Source: Firmicutes bacterium UBA5454 | Lineage (GTDB): Bacteria; Bacillota; Clostridia; Caldicoprobacterales; DTU083 | Direction: 5' to 3' | Assembly: GCA_002426555.1 (NCBI GenBank) | Contig: DIQU01000014.1 | Location: 27,957-64,443, forward strand | Length of the DNA stretch: 36,487 bases | Shown here: one piece after another, positions 35,001 to 36,487 of the stretch | How positions within the stretch are numbered: the stretch's first letter is position 1 | How the letters are laid out: each line of letters starts with the position of its first letter | Translations under genes and position numbers: made by a program | The notes under the pieces: model-generated | Databases searched by the model: none | What the model saw: only the letters and a program-made list of their open reading frames with translations | What the model was told of the DNA's origin: nothing

Positions 35001-36487
35001 CGCTTATTGTTTCCACGCTTACATTTCTGGCCATTATATTTGCACTATCGTTATTGCTATAATCCAGGATCGAGCCTGTTGCTGTCAGGTGTACATCCCC
35101 GTTGTATGAGAGTATTACGCCTGTACTCAGATTACCTGCTGCCTCAGATATATATATGCTCTCTGCTGCCTGTGCATCAACTGCTCCTGCTTCATTCGCC
35201 GCCGAATCAATATTAAGGAAATTATCCTCCGTTCCTATACTGCCTGTATGTGACACCAGGTTTATATTCCTTCCGACTATATTGGCACTGTCGGTATTAT
35301 CATTATCCAGGATTGAACCTGCTGCTATCAGGTGTACATCTCCGTTGTCGGATACTATTACACCTATACTCAGGCCGCCTGCTGCCTCATAGATATATAT
35401 GCTCTCTGTTGCTTGTGCATCCACCTTCCCTGCACCACTTACAGCCGAGTCTATATTCAGGAAGTTACCCTCCATACCTATGCTGCCTGTAAGTGAGGTT
35501 AGGGTGATATTTCTTCCTATAAAATTGGCCTTATCTGTATTATCATTATCGAGAATCGAGCCTGCTGATATCAGGTGTACATCTCCATTGTTCGAGGCTA
35601 TTACACCCACACTCAGGTCGCCTGCTGCCTCGTAGATATATATGCTCTCTGTTGCTTGTGCATCCACCTTCCCTGCACCACTTACAGCCGAGTCTATATT
35701 CAGGAAGTTGTCCTTTGTACCGATACTGCCTGTATGAGAATCCAGGATGACACTTCTTCCTATTACATTTGCCTGATCATCATTATCATTATCGAGAATC
35801 GAGCCTGATGATATCAGGTGTACATCTCCATTGTTCGAGGCTATTACACCCACACTCAGGTCGCCTGCTGCCTCGTAGATATATATGTTCTCTGCTGCCT
35901 GCGCATCTACTGCCCCTGCTGCACTTACAGCTGAGTTTATATCCAGTAAGTTGTCCTCTGTACCGATACTGCCTGTATGAGAATCGAGGATGACACTTCT
36001 TCCTATCACATTGGCCTGATCATCATTATCATTATCGAGAATCGAGCCTGATGATATTAGGTGTACATCTCCGTTGTCGGATACTATTACACCTACACTC
36101 AGGTTACCTTCTACCTCAGATATATATATGCTCTCTGCTGCCTGTGCATCTACTGCCCCTGTCGCGCTTACGGCTGAGTTTATATCCAGGAAGTTGTCCT
36201 CTGTACCTATGCTGCCTGTTAGTGAAGCTAGGATGATACTTCTTCCTATCACATTGGCCAGGTCTGTATTATCATTATCCAGGATCGAGCCTGCTGATAT
36301 CAGATGTACATCTCCGTTGTCGGATACTATTACACCTACACTCAGGTTACCTGCTGCCTCAGATATATATATGCTCTCTGCTGCCTGTGCATCAACTTTC
36401 CCTGTTGCGTTTACGGCTGAGTTTATATCCAGGAAGTTGTCCTCCATACCTATGCTGCCTGTAAGTGAGGTTAGGGTGATACTTCTT
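32092..36487 (-). CDS. Giant repetitive beta-helix-like surface protein, N-terminus outside the window
   Basis: The frame is open through the right edge (no stop upstream of 36447; repeat residues continue), so at least 1465 aa are present and the start is missing. Order from right to left: nine 75-81-residue repeats with motifs TGSIGTEDNFLDI, ESIYISEA, LSVGVI and DVHLISSGSILD; four looser repeats with GSIWISNTSQLTLG; RTX-like turns (GGSGSDTF, GGKGNDTF); and a C-terminal stretch LPKTP, a membrane span of about 22 hydrophobic residues and RRRRQR. The pattern resembles filamentous-haemagglutinin-like parallel beta-helix adhesins. I predict an extracellular protein held by its C-terminus; LPKTP may be a degenerate sortase signal. 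It is separate from the catabolic genes. No clear terminator was found after it. Confidence 0.85.
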   Translation of the reverse strand, partial: RSITLTSLTGSIGMEDNFLDINSAVNATGKVDAQAAESIYISEAAGNLSVGVIVSDNGDVHLISAGSILDNDNTDLANVIGRSIILASLTGSIGTEDNFLDINSAVSATGAVDAQAAESIYISEVEGNLSVGVIVSDNGDVHLISSGSILDNDNDDQANVIGRSVILDSHTGSIGTEDNLLDINSAVSAAGAVDAQAAENIYIYEAAGDLSVGVIASNNGDVHLISSGSILDNDNDDQANVIGRSVILDSHTGSIGTKDNFLNIDSAVSGAGKVDAQATESIYIYEAAGDLSVGVIASNNGDVHLISAGSILDNDNTDKANFIGRNITLTSLTGSIGMEGNFLNIDSAVSGAGKVDAQATESIYIYEAAGGLSIGVIVSDNGDVHLIAAGSILDNDNTDSANIVGRNINLVSHTGSIGTEDNFLNIDSAANEAGAVDAQAAESIYISEAAGNLSTGVILSYNGDVHLTATGSILDYSNNDSANIMARNVSVETISGSLGALDNYLDISAMGVLNASAFTSIYLYETANNMNIGLIISSAGDIFLKASGDILDHNRSDQLNAIGNNISLESLYGGIGTLDYFLNIAASGWLNSLASGNIYIFQTEETMSLISVTSRNGDVYLRGKGSIVDYRKTDQTNVSGRNIILEAIGGGIGNSSNCLDIDSSLGGSGLVNATSPMNIYLYEVRGDMTIGLIESGSNVYIRSAGGIISGQKGINISVGRFRFEISSNIGTASRSLMTRINYLEGKSGNGSIWLTNAKGLTLGLVEARRQINLKTSGRLINGMGSGLNIRADQFAFDAPLGVGSSQRPLNIIVNHLQGSSVNGAVWIVNTSNITMGPLETRKDINITATGNILSSDNTYIKADRLFIYSLSGIGTAQSPLAAMVNYLDGSGGQGSIWISNTSQLTLGFVQADRDIYLKTTGQLLGDAGIEVNILSDGFWFEATSGIGTQQNPINTMVNNLAGTSQGSVWLINTGQLTIGGINGIEGIQANRISITTKSPITVIEAVISEGDIVLSAEDSNLKGDNITVRSAAIIHSTTGSIILRAGNDIILDTGSNLRAAGEVTLLGDYGNTDSGVGTMIEIRGSISAQRLKIKGNKNDDTFYLYAPSFTCPVEVHGIGGSNRFFLATDRLAAPISMYGGSGSDTFNIKGRGLGSTVVLDGKGGSDTYNVDISGSDQYTIDIKDTAKDDGRDKLTINGTTSGNTFLLRRNFVSILDSSKYTERINYASNIELLEIYGGGGSNKFYLDDNSSVTRIYGGDYGNLFQIGQMYGSDNREGVSTAQTTRGYLSQGISHETFIYGGKGNDTFKVYSNKAPLWLYSQGGNNTFIIRAFALIDRSEDGKVIYNTNAPLSIEGISEDDKKIIAGTEFGRRFDKKDGISGMGLNIATTDIQDVKIVRDLSLEPGMGLYNEAVAALPKTPFMYRDIVIFMIIVIAVVLVGLILILWRRRRQRMAAEKETSVHTD
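34790..36487. repeat. Tandem 243-bp coding repeats
   Basis: Anchor sequence TCCTAT(C/A/T)ACA-like occurs at 36244, 36001, 35758, 35515 and, in altered form, at 35272, exactly 243 bp (81 codons) apart. A further altered unit starts near 35029. The following unit to the left is 231 bp and more changed. Units near the right edge are the most alike, those near the C-terminus the most diverged. Confidence 0.9.

Noticed and set aside
34790..36487. Repeat array as a possible CRISPR
   Set aside because: The repeats are 243 bp, coding, in frame and without spacers.

Overview
Every gene I can support lies on the minus strand, so transcription runs from high to low coordinates. The low-GC, strong Shine-Dalgarno (GGAGG-type) style, a lipoprotein solute-binding protein with LplB/LplC-type permeases, LacI and GntR regulators, and a B12-dependent glutamate mutase all point to a Clostridia-like Bacillota. 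I cannot name the species. No rRNA, tRNA, CRISPR array or transposase was seen.

Layout from left to right. (1) 1-1876: start of a glutamate mutase operon (S subunit, then the GlmL reactivase, cut by the window edge). Its promoter -10 lies inside an 8-bp tandem repeat. (2) 1923-11535: an operon read as GH109-like Gfo/Idh protein, M20 hydrolase, two NagB-like proteins (one with a degraded active site), solute-binding lipoprotein, two ABC permeases, FGGY kinase. Two copies of a dyad TTGCGTTA-N4-TAACGCAA lie upstream. (3) 12020-13274: a LacI-type regulator whose strong promoter carries the same dyad just after the -10. (4) 13300-19180: MFS transporter, GH109-like protein, a shrunken in-frame Gfo/Idh remnant, M20 hydrolase and another Gfo/Idh protein, from a promoter with the same dyad. 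(5) 19249-32024: a long GntR-headed operon of M20, NagB-like, GNAT, GH109-like, GNAT, GH20-like, TIM-like isomerase, YjbQ-like, Ldh-type dehydrogenase, an unrecognised 725-aa glycosidase-like protein and GH29 fucosidase. Small repeated palindromic elements sit in four of its gaps. (6) 32092-36487: the C-terminal part of a very large repetitive beta-helix-like surface protein with a C-terminal membrane anchor.

Working model (inference): segments 2-5 form one dispersed catabolic system for an N-acetylated, fucose-containing glycan or glycoside. Two importers (ABC and MFS) bring it in. Cytoplasmic glycosidase-like enzymes (GH29, GH20-like, several NAD-dependent GH109-like proteins, and the 725-aa protein) take it apart. 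M20 hydrolases could remove an acyl or peptide amide, and NagB-like proteins could handle the amino-sugar phosphate. Kinase, isomerase and dehydrogenase would finish the path. The repeated combination of GH109-like, M20 and NagB-like genes under two regulators is the most distinctive feature of the window.
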